The notes under the pieces: model-generated
Told to the model about the DNA's origin: nothing
Database searches by the model: none
What the model saw: only the letters and a program-made list of their open reading frames with translations
Made by a program: the position numbers and the translations under genes
Source: WHSY01 sp050700385
GTDB taxonomy: Bacteria; Actinomycetota; Actinomycetes; Mycobacteriales; Pseudonocardiaceae
Assembly: GCA_050700385.1 (NCBI GenBank)
Contig: JBOHGT010000163.1
Location: 1 to 42,443, forward strand
Reading direction: 5' to 3'
DNA length: 42,443 bases
Shown: positions 8,718-16,212 of the stretch, one piece after another
How positions within the stretch are numbered: position 1 is the first letter of the stretch
Layout of the letters: each line of letters begins with the position of its first letter

Positions 8718-8811
8718 CTGGCCGGGCCCGCTCGGTGAGCCAGCTCATCGAATCCCGTAGGTGGTCGGGAGATATCCACGGCCGGGACCAACTCATGAGA
8801 AAGGGAATCGG

Positions 8812-10023
8812 GTGAGTGGGATCCGAGCTCTGCGCCGCGCAGACCTGCCTGAGGTCTGCCGGCTGTACGAGCGCATCGCGCGGTCGGGCTCTTCTGAGCC
8901 TCCGGGGCCGCTAGCCGACTACTTTGAGCGGACGATGCTTGACCAACCATGGGCGGCGGAGGATATCCCCTCTCTGGTCTATGAGGACGGGATCGGGGAG
9001 ATCGTGGGCTTTCTCGGGTCGCACGTTCGGCGAGTACGGGTGGACGGACACCTGCTACGCTTAGCCTGCAGCGGCCAGTTGGTCGCCGATCCGCCAGCCC
9101 GAAATCGAGGTGTCGGAGCACTGATGATGCGCCGCTACCTCAGTGGTCCGCAGGACATGACGATAACGGACGGAGCGACCGACACGGTGCGCCGGATCTG
9201 GGTTGGCCTAGGCGGTCAGCCCCTTGCCCATGCTTCAATCGGTTGGACAAAGATCTTCCGCCCGGCCGCCACGAGCGGCGCAATACTAGCGCGCCGTACT
9301 GGCCGAGACGGGCTGCGGCGTTCGATGCGGTTCGTTGCACCGCCGTTCGACGCGGCAGCGCGGACGCTCATGCGTCGGCGGTCCGGGTTTGTCCCGGCCG
9401 AGCCGGAGGGCAGCAAGGAGTCGTTGACCGTCGAGGCGCTGCTGAACCACATGCGGGACGCGGCCGAGCGTTGGCCGCGGCTCCACATCGACTATGACGC
9501 GGAGTATCTCGGCTGGCTATTCCGGGAACTGGCAGCCGTGGACGTGCGCGGCGAACTGGTCCGACACCTGGTGAGAGATCGGGATAGCCGGATCGCTGGG
9601 TGGTATGTATATTACCTGGCTCCCGGGAGTGTAGCTCAGGTCTTGCAGGTCGCGGCGCCGAGCGGTGACCCGGGTCTGGTCCTCGATCATCTGTTCTGGC
9701 ATGCGGCCAGTGGTGGCGCTGCTGCCGTCCAGGGTCGGGTGGAGGCGGAGTTGCTAGGCCCATTACGTGCCCGCCGATGCCTGCTCTCCGGCACCGAATG
9801 GGCACTGGTCCACTGCGAGGACCAGAAGGTCCTGGGTCTGCTCGGCTCGGCACAGGCGATGCTCACGCGGCTTGACGGGGAGTGGTGGATGGGTCATCAC
9901 GTGCTCTGGCGCGAGTCCGTCGCCACGGCGGAGCCCGCGCAGCGGCCCGACGCGAGGACGCCGGAGCACTCGGACGGCAGGCGCGCGACCGGCGAGTCTC
10001 GGCGACAACGCGACGGAGCTTGA
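8812..10023 (+). CDS. GNAT-fold acyltransferase-like protein, copy 1
   Basis: This 403-residue protein has an N-terminal GNAT domain with the acyl-CoA-binding motif RNRGVGA (97-103), followed by the conserved stretch GPQDMTITDGATD. The C-terminal half (about 205-375) looks like a second GNAT-related domain that ends in GEWWMGHHVLWRE. It is a paralogue of the next gene along its whole length. The GTG at 8812 is chosen because an AAAGGGA ribosome binding site lies 5 bases upstream and the alignment with copy 2 begins there. It lies 94 bases after the ACP gene. Proteins of this type in polysaccharide loci are usually labelled hypothetical or GNAT. Acyl transfer from CoA or from the neighbouring ACP onto a sugar amine or hydroxyl is a reasonable inference. 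Leu84 is a TTA codon (9061-9063). The C-terminus has about 20 extra polar residues compared with copy 2. Confidence 0.82.
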   Translation: MSGIRALRRADLPEVCRLYERIARSGSSEPPGPLADYFERTMLDQPWAAEDIPSLVYEDGIGEIVGFLGSHVRRVRVDGHLLRLACSGQLVADPPARNRGVGALMMRRYLSGPQDMTITDGATDTVRRIWVGLGGQPLAHASIGWTKIFRPAATSGAILARRTGRDGLRRSMRFVAPPFDAAARTLMRRRSGFVPAEPEGSKESLTVEALLNHMRDAAERWPRLHIDYDAEYLGWLFRELAAVDVRGELVRHLVRDRDSRIAGWYVYYLAPGSVAQVLQVAAPSGDPGLVLDHLFWHAASGGAAAVQGRVEAELLGPLRARRCLLSGTEWALVHCEDQKVLGLLGSAQAMLTRLDGEWWMGHHVLWRESVATAEPAQRPDARTPEHSDGRRATGESRRQRDGA

Positions 10024-10293
10024 ACCCGGCACCGCCTGGTAACTACCCCATCGCGCGGCGCCCAGGCTAGGGCATCGTAACATTCCCGAGAGTGGCACCG
10101 ATATTCAGATCGAGGGTACCGCGTCGAACTCGGAGAGATCGACGCGGTGGACAATCCAGTGTCGGGTAGAGCGGGAATGCGCGTCGTGGGTGTCGAGACC
10201 GAAGCTTCGAAGGCACCACCATCTGCTCCGCCTTCCCCGTGGTTCCTGCAATGATTATCCGCTTGTCCGACAGGCTACTGAGAAGAGGTGCCA

Positions 10294-11439
10294 GTGAGCC
10301 CCATAAGGACGCTTGAGCGGGAGGATCTGCCCCGTGTATGTCGACTGTACGAGCGTGTCGTACGGTCCGGTACGGTCGATCCTCCACCGCAGCTGCTCGG
10401 TTACTTCGAACGGACGTTGTTCGATTACCCGTGGGCGGATCCCGCCATCCCCTCACTCGTGTACGAGGATTCCGACGGCGAGCTCCTCGGTTTCATCGCC
10501 TCACACGTACGGCGGCTGCGGGTCGACGGCCGTTGTGTTCGGATGGCCTGTGGCGGCCAGCTGGTCGCTGCTCCCGAGGCACGCAGTCGGGGTGTCGGCG
10601 CCTTCCTGCTGCGGCGTTACCTTGCCGGCCCGCAGGACCTCACGATCACCGACGGGGCGACGGACCTGGTGCGGCGGATGAGCGCGGGTTTCGGCGGCCA
10701 GCCGCTCGTGCACGCCTCGATCGGCTGGACGAAGGTGTTCCGGCCGGTTGCGGCGAGCGGTTCCTGGCTGTCGGCGCGCAATGGTGGGTCGGTGCTGGCG
10801 CGATCACTGGGGCTCGCCGCGCCGGTGCTGGACGGGGCGGCACCGGGGCGGCTGCGCCGCCGCGCGGACCTCGTCCCGGCACAGCCTGCCGCCGAGGCCA
10901 CCGCGTTGACCGTCGATGTGCTGCTGGACCAGATGCGCGAGGCTCCCCAGTGGCTGCGCCTGCACCCCGACTACGACGCCGAGTACCTGCACTGGCTGTT
11001 TTCGGAGCTGGCCGCCGTGGACGTCCGTGGGGTACCGGTCCGCCACCTGGTCCACGACCGCCGCGGCCGGGTCGCCGGCTGGTACATCTACTACCTCGCT
11101 TCGGGCGGCATCGCCCAGGTGCTACAGGTCGCGGCCCCGCACGGGAATCCGGACCTGGTGTTTGACCACCTGCTGTGGCATGCGGCGCAGGGCGGCGCGA
11201 CGGCCGTGCAGGGCCGCGTCGAACCGGTGCTGTTCGGTTCGCTGCGCGGACGTCGCTGCATGCTCTCGCAGACGCAGCTGGCGCTCGTGCACTGCGAGGA
11301 CCAGAACGTGCTCGGCCTGCTCGGCTCTGCGAAGTCGCTGCTGTCCCGGCTCGAGGGAGAGTGGTGGATGGGTCACCACCTGCTGTGGCGCGAGGCCGGC
11401 CACTCGACATACACCGGCTGGACGGTGGTCGCGCGGTGA
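10294..11439 (+). CDS. GNAT-fold acyltransferase-like protein, copy 2
   Basis: This 381-residue paralogue of the gene at 8812-10023 aligns end to end without large gaps. Shared elements include RSRGVGA in the acyl-CoA-binding loop, GPQDLTITDGATD, HASIGWTK, the central DYDAEYL-WLF-ELAAVDVRG block and the terminal GEWWMGHH. The GTG at 10294 has AGAAGAGG 5 bases upstream and matches the start of copy 1; a second GTG lies 6 bases earlier. The 270 bases separating the two copies show no gene that I can support and may hold a promoter. The stop overlaps the start of the FemAB-type gene (GTGA), so the two are probably co-expressed. The two copies may act on different sugars or different acyl donors. 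Confidence 0.82.
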   Translation: MSPIRTLEREDLPRVCRLYERVVRSGTVDPPPQLLGYFERTLFDYPWADPAIPSLVYEDSDGELLGFIASHVRRLRVDGRCVRMACGGQLVAAPEARSRGVGAFLLRRYLAGPQDLTITDGATDLVRRMSAGFGGQPLVHASIGWTKVFRPVAASGSWLSARNGGSVLARSLGLAAPVLDGAAPGRLRRRADLVPAQPAAEATALTVDVLLDQMREAPQWLRLHPDYDAEYLHWLFSELAAVDVRGVPVRHLVHDRRGRVAGWYIYYLASGGIAQVLQVAAPHGNPDLVFDHLLWHAAQGGATAVQGRVEPVLFGSLRGRRCMLSQTQLALVHCEDQNVLGLLGSAKSLLSRLEGEWWMGHHLLWREAGHSTYTGWTVVAR

Positions 11440-12602
11440 GCGCACTCCGGGCTACGCCGACCACCCCGGCACACGGCGCAGGCGACCTCGCAGTCCGCGT
11501 CCTGCCCTCCTCGGCTCGTGTCCAGGCAGGCGAGGCCTGGCGCGCCATCGAGGCCACCGCCCCGGACGTCCCGCCATTCGCCCGCTGGGACTGGACGCAG
11601 CTGTGGCTGGACCACTTCGGCGACGTCGTGCCCCACGTGTACGTCATCGTCGAGCGGGGTGGCGTGCCGCGCGGTACCGTCCTGCTGACCCGCAGCACGC
11701 GCTCCCGCGGCCCGCTGTCCGTGCGCAGGATGCACCTCGGTACCGCTGGCGAGCCCGCGAACGAGGGCGTCTTCGTGGAGTACAACGGGCTGTGCGCACA
11801 CAGTGCCAACCGCACCGCGGTGGCCCGCGCCCTCCTGTCCCACGTTCACCGCACCGGTGGCTGGGACGAGCTGCATCTCGACGGTTTCGACCCTGAGGCC
11901 GCTGCGCCGCTGCTGGCCGCCGAGCCGCGCTTCACTGTCGAGCAGCGGTGCTCGCGGGTCCTCGACCTCGACCAGGCGCCTGGCGACCTCGTCGACGCGC
12001 TGGGCTCCAAGAGCGCCCGCGCCGCGGTACGCCGGAGCCTGCGGGGGATCTCGCCCTACACGACCGAGTGGGCGTACGACTGCGAGAGTGCGAATGCGAT
12101 CCTTGACGACCTCGAACGCCTGCACCAGGAACGTTGGCGCGCTCGCGGCGAGCCGGGCGCATTCGCCTCGACGCGATTCTGCTCATTTCACCGCAGGCTC
12201 GTCGAGCGATGGTTGCCCGAGGGGCGTGCCGTCGTCTTCGCGGTACGCCAAGACGGTGCCACGGTCGCGGCCCTGTACGGTTTCGTGGCTGGCGGCACGC
12301 TGCAATTCTACCAGGGTGGCTTCCACATGTTCGAGAACAACAAGGTGCGCGCCGGCTACGCGGCCCACCTCCTGCTTGCCGGTGCCGCCCGCGAGCGCGG
12401 GCTGACGGGCTACGAGTACCTGGCCGGTGACCATCGCTACAAGACAGAGCTGTCGACCTCCGAGCGCACGCTGGTGTGGGCGATCCTGATCCGTCGGCGC
12501 CCCCGCGCGCTGGCGATCAGCGCCGCCCGACGCGCCAGGCAAGCGCTCCGCGCGCTGCGCCAGGACGGCTCTGATCACACTTCGGCCGACGGTGGCGCGT
12601 GA
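11436..12602 (+). CDS. FemAB-like / Acetyltransf_6 GNAT acyltransferase
   Basis: This 388-residue protein has the double-GNAT architecture of the Acetyltransf_6 (CelD/BcsL, FemAB-like) group. The hallmark C-terminal region is present: an HQERW segment near 230, FAVRQDGATVAALYGF (about 268-283), a QGGFHMFENN segment, and a late YEYLAGDHRYK near 330-340. Family members transfer acyl or aminoacyl groups to sugars or peptides in the cytoplasm and are common in EPS loci, including those linked to exosortase A. The GTG start is coupled to the previous stop by GTGA. An alternative longer frame exists upstream inside the preceding gene but is not credible. The donor could be acyl-CoA or the ACP-bound product of the cassette; this is not shown by the sequence. 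Confidence 0.85.
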   Translation: MSALRATPTTPAHGAGDLAVRVLPSSARVQAGEAWRAIEATAPDVPPFARWDWTQLWLDHFGDVVPHVYVIVERGGVPRGTVLLTRSTRSRGPLSVRRMHLGTAGEPANEGVFVEYNGLCAHSANRTAVARALLSHVHRTGGWDELHLDGFDPEAAAPLLAAEPRFTVEQRCSRVLDLDQAPGDLVDALGSKSARAAVRRSLRGISPYTTEWAYDCESANAILDDLERLHQERWRARGEPGAFASTRFCSFHRRLVERWLPEGRAVVFAVRQDGATVAALYGFVAGGTLQFYQGGFHMFENNKVRAGYAAHLLLAGAARERGLTGYEYLAGDHRYKTELSTSERTLVWAILIRRRPRALAISAARRARQALRALRQDGSDHTSADGGA

Positions 12603-12626
12603 GCAGATTTCGAGGAAGGGACACGC

Positions 12627-13559
12627 ATGCACGGTGCATCGGATCGGTTGTCGGTCCTCGGATACCACAACGTCGAGTCGACATGGCGCTTCCCGGCGGC
12701 GCCCGGCAAGGGTGTCCGCACCCTCGGTCGCCAGCTGCGGTTCCTGAAACGGACGGCGAACATCGTGGCGCTGGACACAGCGCTGAACGCGCTGCAAGCG
12801 GGACGGCCGTTGCCCCCACGCGCCGTCGCCATCACGTTCGACGACGGCTACCGCGACAACCTGACGCTGGCGGTCCCGATTCTCGAACGGCTCCGGATCC
12901 CGGCCACGATATTCCTGGTTCCCGGCTTCCTCTCTGGCCATGAACATGCGTGGTGGGAACGTCTGGCCTGGGCGGTGACGCGGTCGCGAGCTCCTGCTCT
13001 CGATTTCTACGGTCAGCGCTTGGGTCTTGGCACGGCGGCTGATCGCCATGCGGCACTCGCGGTCGTCGAGGAGGCCGTCAAGCGTCTCGACCACACCGCG
13101 CGCCAGTCAGCGGTGGAAGGTGTCGTCGCGGCGCTCGAACCGGAAGGGAGCTACCAGCCCGATGCACTGTTCATGGACTGGGACGGTGCGCGCAGCGCGG
13201 TGCGTGCCGGGATCTCGATCGGGTCCCACACCATGCGCCACGCGATATTGGCTCGTGAATCCGAAGAGACCCAGCGCGAGGAGCTGTCGGAATCTCGCAG
13301 GCTGCTCGAATCCGAGCTACAGGCTGCGGTCCGGACGCTCGCCTACCCGAACGGTCAGGCGGGCGATCACGATGCCGGGACCGTCGCGGCAGCGCGAGAG
13401 GCCGGCTACTCTCATGCCGTGACCGCCTGCGGACGCACGAGTTGCGCGCAGACACCACGCTATGAGATACGTCGTAGGATGGTCTCGACCGACTGCCCCC
13501 CATCGAGGCTGACCGTCAACGTCATGCGTGACCTGCTCGGGGCAGCACCAGCCGGGTGA
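12627..13559 (+). CDS. Polysaccharide deacetylase (NodB homology, carbohydrate esterase 4)
   Basis: This 310-residue enzyme removes N- or O-acetyl groups from a polysaccharide. The NodB catalytic block FDDGYRDN is at 71-78, the metal-binding HTMRH (His-x3-His) at 201-205, and YPNGQ at 240-244. The N-terminal LGYHNV is typical of the family. The spacing between the first two motifs is long (about 120 residues), which indicates an insertion. No signal peptide is obvious, so it may act on lipid-linked intermediates in the cytoplasm, which would expose amines for the upstream acyltransferases; that coupling is inference. The ATG at 12627 has GGAAGGG 7 bases before it. It is the last gene of this plus-strand run and converges on the epimerase gene 11 bases later. 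Confidence 0.9.
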   Translation: MHGASDRLSVLGYHNVESTWRFPAAPGKGVRTLGRQLRFLKRTANIVALDTALNALQAGRPLPPRAVAITFDDGYRDNLTLAVPILERLRIPATIFLVPGFLSGHEHAWWERLAWAVTRSRAPALDFYGQRLGLGTAADRHAALAVVEEAVKRLDHTARQSAVEGVVAALEPEGSYQPDALFMDWDGARSAVRAGISIGSHTMRHAILARESEETQREELSESRRLLESELQAAVRTLAYPNGQAGDHDAGTVAAAREAGYSHAVTACGRTSCAQTPRYEIRRRMVSTDCPPSRLTVNVMRDLLGAAPAG

Positions 13560-13570
13560 TGCGCTTGGGG

Positions 13571-14512
13571 TCACCACAGGCAGTTGCGGAAGTGTTCCAC
13601 GGTGTGCGCCACGCCTTCGTCGAGGCTCACCTGCGGCTTCCAACCCAGGACCTCGCGAGCCGCGGCGGGATCGAGCGCGGAGGCCCGTAGATCACCGAGG
13701 CGGGCCTCGGCGAACCGTGGCTCGTCGGGCGCTCCGGAAGCGCAGGCGACGAGACGGTGCAGCTCGCGGTCGGTCGTCTGGATACCGGTACCTATGTTGA
13801 ATCGTGCTCCGCTACCCGCGGTGCCTGCCGCGGCGACGAAGGCGGCGACCACGTCTTCGACGAACACGTAATCGCGGGTATTCCCGCCGTCCCCGAAGAC
13901 CGCCGTGGGGCGACCGTTGAGCAGCGACTCAGTGAAGATCGCCACTACACCCGCCTCGCCGTGTGGATCCTGCCGGGGCCCATAGACGTTCGCCAACGCG
14001 AGATGGGTGCAGTCCAGGCCGTGGAGTTCACGGTAGGCGTTAAGGTACACTTCTCCGGCAACCTTGGATGCCGCATACGGTGACTTCGGGTTGACTGGGG
14101 CTTTCTCGGACACCGGCAGGAGGTCCGGTGTCCCGTAAATCGAACCGCCTGACGAGGCGAACACGATCTTCCGCACGGCTGCCCTGCGGGCTGCTTCGGC
14201 CACGTTGACGGTCCCCAGCACGTTGGTGTGTGCGTCGGAGACGGGGTCCGTCACGCTGGCTCGGACGTCGACCTGCGCGGCGAGGTGGAAAATGACCGCG
14301 GGCCCGGCGTCACGGACAACGTCGTGCAGCGCCGGTGCGGTGATGTCGACCGGGTGGACCGTGCAGCGCCCGGTGTCAGGACCCCCGGCGAGGTTGGCCC
14401 ACCGTCCGTGGCGCAGGTCGTCGATCACCGCGACCTCATGCCCGTCCCGCAGCAGCCGATCGACCAAAGTGGAACCGATGAATCCGGCGCCGCCGGTCAC
14501 GAGCGTTCGCAT
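13571..14512 (-). CDS. NAD-dependent sugar epimerase/dehydratase (extended SDR, GalE-like)
   Basis: This 313-residue extended short-chain dehydrogenase/reductase has the cofactor motif GGAGFIG at 7-13, the SSGGSIYG segment (120-127), and the catalytic Tyr146 and Lys150 in SPYAASK. YGPRQ and the substrate-region GNTRDYVFVEDV follow. The fold and motifs match UDP-glucose 4-epimerase or related UDP-sugar epimerases. The precise nucleotide sugar cannot be told from motifs alone. A much longer in-frame reading extends upstream into the flippase gene, but the ATG at 14510-14512 starts exactly at the expected N-terminus of the family. It is the last gene of a minus-strand group of four and follows the flippase stop by 5 bases. 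Confidence 0.92.
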   Translation of the reverse strand: MRTLVTGGAGFIGSTLVDRLLRDGHEVAVIDDLRHGRWANLAGGPDTGRCTVHPVDITAPALHDVVRDAGPAVIFHLAAQVDVRASVTDPVSDAHTNVLGTVNVAEAARRAAVRKIVFASSGGSIYGTPDLLPVSEKAPVNPKSPYAASKVAGEVYLNAYRELHGLDCTHLALANVYGPRQDPHGEAGVVAIFTESLLNGRPTAVFGDGGNTRDYVFVEDVVAAFVAAAGTAGSGARFNIGTGIQTTDRELHRLVACASGAPDEPRFAEARLGDLRASALDPAAAREVLGWKPQVSLDEGVAHTVEHFRNCLW

Positions 14513-14517
14513 CGGGC

Positions 14518-16059
14518 TCAGCCTCTCTGGTCGGACCGTCGGTGCCGGTCGAGCAGGGACCGGAGCGCTCCGGTGAGCACGGCGATGGTCGAAGGGGCGA
14601 CGATCCGCATCGTCGCGAGATACAGCAGTGCGAACCCCAGGACGTCGAAGGTCAGCAGCCCGAGGCCCGCGGCCACGCCCTGCTCGTCCGAGTGCAGAAC
14701 GAGATGTTCGAGTGGCCCGATCACCGCCATCGCAACGAGGGAGGCGACGACCGGCGAAAGCATGCGGCCGACGATCTCCGAGCCCGACGCCCCGACCACG
14801 GGCGCTGCCAGGAAGAGCCCCAGCACCCCGGCGGACAGCGCCGCGATCGAGATTGCCAGGCCGATCCCGACGAGCCCGAACGGGAGCAGCAGCACGAGCA
14901 GCCCGATCCCGACCACGAGACCGGTGAGTGTCATCCAGTTCAGCAGCTGGGAGCGGCCTGAACCCTTCATGGACTCGCCGCTGACCGAGTTCATCGCCTC
15001 GCCGAGCCCGAAGCCGGCCATCGCGACCGCGACCACGCCCGCGCCGCGCCACGGCTCACCCAGCAGCACGACGACGAGCGGCTCCCCGATGGACACGGTC
15101 AGTGCTGTCACCGGGGCGGCGACGAACCAGATCCAGCCCAGTGCTCGCAGGAACGCCCGCTTGAGACGGGCGCGATCGCCCGCGATCCGGGAGAAGGCGG
15201 GGAATAGCGCGTAGGAGCAGATCTGGATCACTGCGAGACCGGGGAGCATGGCGATGCGGCGGCCGTAGCGGTACTGCCCGACCGCCGCCTCGTCGAGGGA
15301 ACGACCCGCTGCCACGGCCGAGATCATGTCGAAGAACCGCTCCGCGATGCCGGCGGTCAGCATAGGCACCCCGAACCTGGCCATCTCACGCCAGAGCCGC
15401 CAGGATGCCTTGCCACCACCGGGCCGCCACCTCGCGAGCGTCCACGCGGTCACGACCCAGACCACGTGCGAGGCGTAGCTGGCGATCACGAGTCCCCACA
15501 CCCCAAAGCCGTTGGCACAGAGCACGATCGACACCACAGCGAAACTGACCGCGACACTCGGGCCCACGATGAGGCGGTGATGGAATTTGAAGCGGCGCTG
15601 GATCAAGGCATCGGGAACGTTGGTCAAGGAGTGTAGTAACACCGTTCCCGAGGTGACCGCGGCGACCATCCCCGCGGCTCGGCTGTCGAAGATGTTCCCG
15701 ATCACCGGTGCGGCCGCCAGCGCCAGCAGGCTCATCAGCCCCCCGCCGAGGACGGTGACCCAGAAGACCGTGTTCTCCGCGTTCTCGAGGTCGTGATCGC
15801 GCTGGATCAGCGCATGGCTCATGCCGCCCTGCGAGAAGGTGGCGAGGAAGAACGTGAGCACGGTCCCCGCCACGAACACACCGACCTCGGCGACGGTGAG
15901 CAGCCTGGCGATCACGATGGTCTGGACGAACGAGACGGCCTGGGTGATCACCACGATGAGGGCGGAGATGGTGGCGCCGCGGCGCAGCGTCGCCGCGAGC
16001 CCCCCGATCGCGGGCTCGGGCTTCAGGGTGTCGACGGCGTCGCCGTGCCGCTCGCTCAT
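14518..16059 (-). CDS. Wzx-type oligosaccharide flippase (MOP superfamily)
   Basis: This 513-residue polytopic membrane protein carries about 12-14 hydrophobic helices across its length. The N-terminal part has the RGATISALIVV-FVQTIVIARLL pattern and a following GVFVAGTV segment typical of the polysaccharide-synthase/Wzx family. Such proteins flip undecaprenyl-linked repeat units across the membrane. It fits the Wzx role here because a Wzy-like polymerase and a Wzz-like protein are encoded in the same locus. No other flippase is seen in the window. The start ATG has a weak ribosome binding site. The gene is followed by the epimerase after 5 bases and preceded by 153 bases without a gene. Confidence 0.92.
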   Translation of the reverse strand: MSERHGDAVDTLKPEPAIGGLAATLRRGATISALIVVITQAVSFVQTIVIARLLTVAEVGVFVAGTVLTFFLATFSQGGMSHALIQRDHDLENAENTVFWVTVLGGGLMSLLALAAAPVIGNIFDSRAAGMVAAVTSGTVLLHSLTNVPDALIQRRFKFHHRLIVGPSVAVSFAVVSIVLCANGFGVWGLVIASYASHVVWVVTAWTLARWRPGGGKASWRLWREMARFGVPMLTAGIAERFFDMISAVAAGRSLDEAAVGQYRYGRRIAMLPGLAVIQICSYALFPAFSRIAGDRARLKRAFLRALGWIWFVAAPVTALTVSIGEPLVVVLLGEPWRGAGVVAVAMAGFGLGEAMNSVSGESMKGSGRSQLLNWMTLTGLVVGIGLLVLLLPFGLVGIGLAISIAALSAGVLGLFLAAPVVGASGSEIVGRMLSPVVASLVAMAVIGPLEHLVLHSDEQGVAAGLGLLTFDVLGFALLYLATMRIVAPSTIAVLTGALRSLLDRHRRSDQRG

Positions 16060-16212
16060 GCAGGCACGCGCGGGCAGGTGGGTACCCCGGAAGCTGCTCG
16101 GGAAGTGTCAGGGCTCACGGGGGTCGCTCCGTCCTCGGCTGGTCCGCGTCGCTCACCGGGTGAATCGCTGCCCGGCGGCAGCGCATTACGCACGCGAAAC
16201 CCTCGGCGCTGC

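Noticed and set aside
10024..10293. Possible small genes in the gap between the GNAT paralogues
   Set aside because: Short frames exist on both strands but none has a ribosome binding site or a recognisable sequence. I see only a possible promoter region.
11175..11435. Extension of the FemAB-like frame upstream of 11436
   Set aside because: The extra 87 residues overlap the conserved C-terminus of GNAT copy 2 in another frame; the GTGA overlap at 11436 gives a normal family N-terminus.
4339..13559. Exosortase/PEP-CTERM system
   Set aside because: The gene set resembles exosortase-A EPS loci, but I find no multi-helix exosortase gene and no PEP-CTERM-type C-terminus in the window.
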